From Defluviitaleaceae bacterium (GTDB lineage: Bacteria; Bacillota; Clostridia; Lachnospirales; WQUN01), in the NCBI GenBank assembly GCA_009786535.1, contig WQRX01000028.1, positions 1 to 40,218 on the forward strand: a stretch of DNA of 40,218 nt, given 5' to 3'. The notes below the pieces were generated by a model, which did no database searches, was not told the origin of the DNA, and saw only the letters and a list, made by a program, of their open reading frames with translations. The position numbers were made by a program, and so were the translations under genes. Below are positions 39,791-40,218 of the stretch, in pieces (the stretch's first letter is position 1; each line of letters begins with the position of its first letter).

Positions 39791-40218
39791 TTGGAAAATA
39801 CACGAACCAAACAACTAACTACTTTAGCCATGCTTGCTGCTATGGCGTGCCTTGCTATGCTTATTAATGTCCCCGTTATCCCTGCCGCACCGTTTTTACG
39901 GTACGACCCTAAGGACGTAATTATTGTAATGGGCGGGTTTATGTTTGGACCTGCGGCGGCGTTTACCCTAGCGGCAATTACGGCATTGGTGGAAATGGTA
40001 ACCATTTCCGAAGCGGGGGTATGGGGCTTTTTAATGAATACCCTTTCCAGCAGTGCGTTTGCTGTATCTGCGGCGGCGGTTTATAAGTATAAGCGTACGT
40101 TATTTGGTGCGGTGATTGGGTTAATTGCAGGGGTAATTGTTGTTATACCCGTCATGTTACTTTGGAACTATATTGTTGTGCCCCTGTTCACGGGTATGCC
40201 GCGCGAAGTGGTGGCGGG
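39791..40218 (+). CDS. ribU: RibU-like ECF S-component (riboflavin), truncated by window end
   Basis: The reading frame is open from TTG 39791 to the right edge, giving 142 residues with no stop. TKQLTTLAMLAAMACLAMLI opens the first membrane helix. FLRYDPKDVIIVMGGFMFGP, ALVEMVTISEAGVWGFLMN, and MLLWNYIVVPLF followed by GMPREVV are hallmarks of RibU-type S-components. It would bind riboflavin and use EcfA/EcfT encoded at 27872-30408. Start choice: TTG 39791 has a weak AAGGCGGG about 10 nt upstream. The first in-frame ATG (39830) has no Shine-Dalgarno sequence and would remove the start of helix 1. The C-terminus lies outside the window. Confidence 0.85.
   Translation, partial: MENTRTKQLTTLAMLAAMACLAMLINVPVIPAAPFLRYDPKDVIIVMGGFMFGPAAAFTLAAITALVEMVTISEAGVWGFLMNTLSSSAFAVSAAAVYKYKRTLFGAVIGLIAGVIVVIPVMLLWNYIVVPLFTGMPREVVA

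Noticed and set aside
1..40218. CRISPR arrays, tRNA or rRNA genes, transposase genes
   Set aside because: No regularly spaced direct repeats, no tRNA or rRNA signature and no transposase or integrase reading frame were recognised in the window.

Overview
The window comes from a flagellated, Gram-positive anaerobe of the Clostridia, most likely Lachnospiraceae-like. The signs are a FliW/CsrA/FlgM flagellar control set, sigma-D (sigma-28) type promoters, ECF vitamin transporters, a prmA-rsmE-cysteine desulfurase-thiI block and a BMP-type purine nucleoside ABC operon. Base composition is mid-range, with three visibly AT-richer patches (about 211-1476, 4608-5397 and 14265-15335) that carry poorly conserved genes. 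This is inference from gene content; no rRNA or tRNA is present to confirm the taxon.

Layout. 1-1600: terminators and two unrecognised exported or anchored proteins. 1707-4462 (-): the TldD/PmbA(TldE) protease pair. 4608-5397 (+): a small protein overlapping a retropepsin-like aspartic protease. 5431-6030: an XRE regulator diverging from a flagellin, with mirror-image promoters and an inverted repeat between them. 6031-9576 (+): a giant 1181-residue flagellin. 9674-12535 (+): an intracellular GH115 alpha-glucuronidase. 12528-16988 (-): an ABC-2 exporter (ATPase and two permeases) plus a DUF1266-like protein, split by a convergent duplicated-domain gene at 14265-15335. 17002-27874 (-): a second, normal-size flagellin and a flagellar late operon read in the order flgM, flgN, flgK, flgK, flgL, brnT, antitoxin, flgL, fliW, csrA. 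27872-30408 (-): EcfT and a fused EcfA1-EcfA2. 30573-34590 (+): prmA, rsmE, cysteine desulfurase, thiI. 34784 to the right edge (+): nucleoside-binding lipoprotein, NupO/P/Q-like transporter and a truncated RibU-like ECF S-component.

How it works together. Sigma-D type promoters (GCCGATAN with a 16-nt spacer) precede flgM, the small flagellin and, more weakly, the giant flagellin, so filament, junction proteins, the anti-sigma factor and the CsrA/FliW translational switch form one late regulon. The EcfA/EcfT module could power the RibU-like S-component at the right edge. The cysteine desulfurase probably feeds sulfur to ThiI for 4-thiouridine in tRNA.

Most notable: an identical 26-bp perfect palindrome lies in the same reading frame inside two unrelated genes (ecfA and the cysteine desulfurase). 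Tandem enlarged flgK and flgL paralogs have a BrnT toxin-antitoxin pair between the two flgL copies. The giant flagellin is accompanied by enlarged junction proteins. A small flagellin runs directly into an exporter operon, and a MITE-like terminal-inverted-repeat element sits inside the nucleoside transporter operon.
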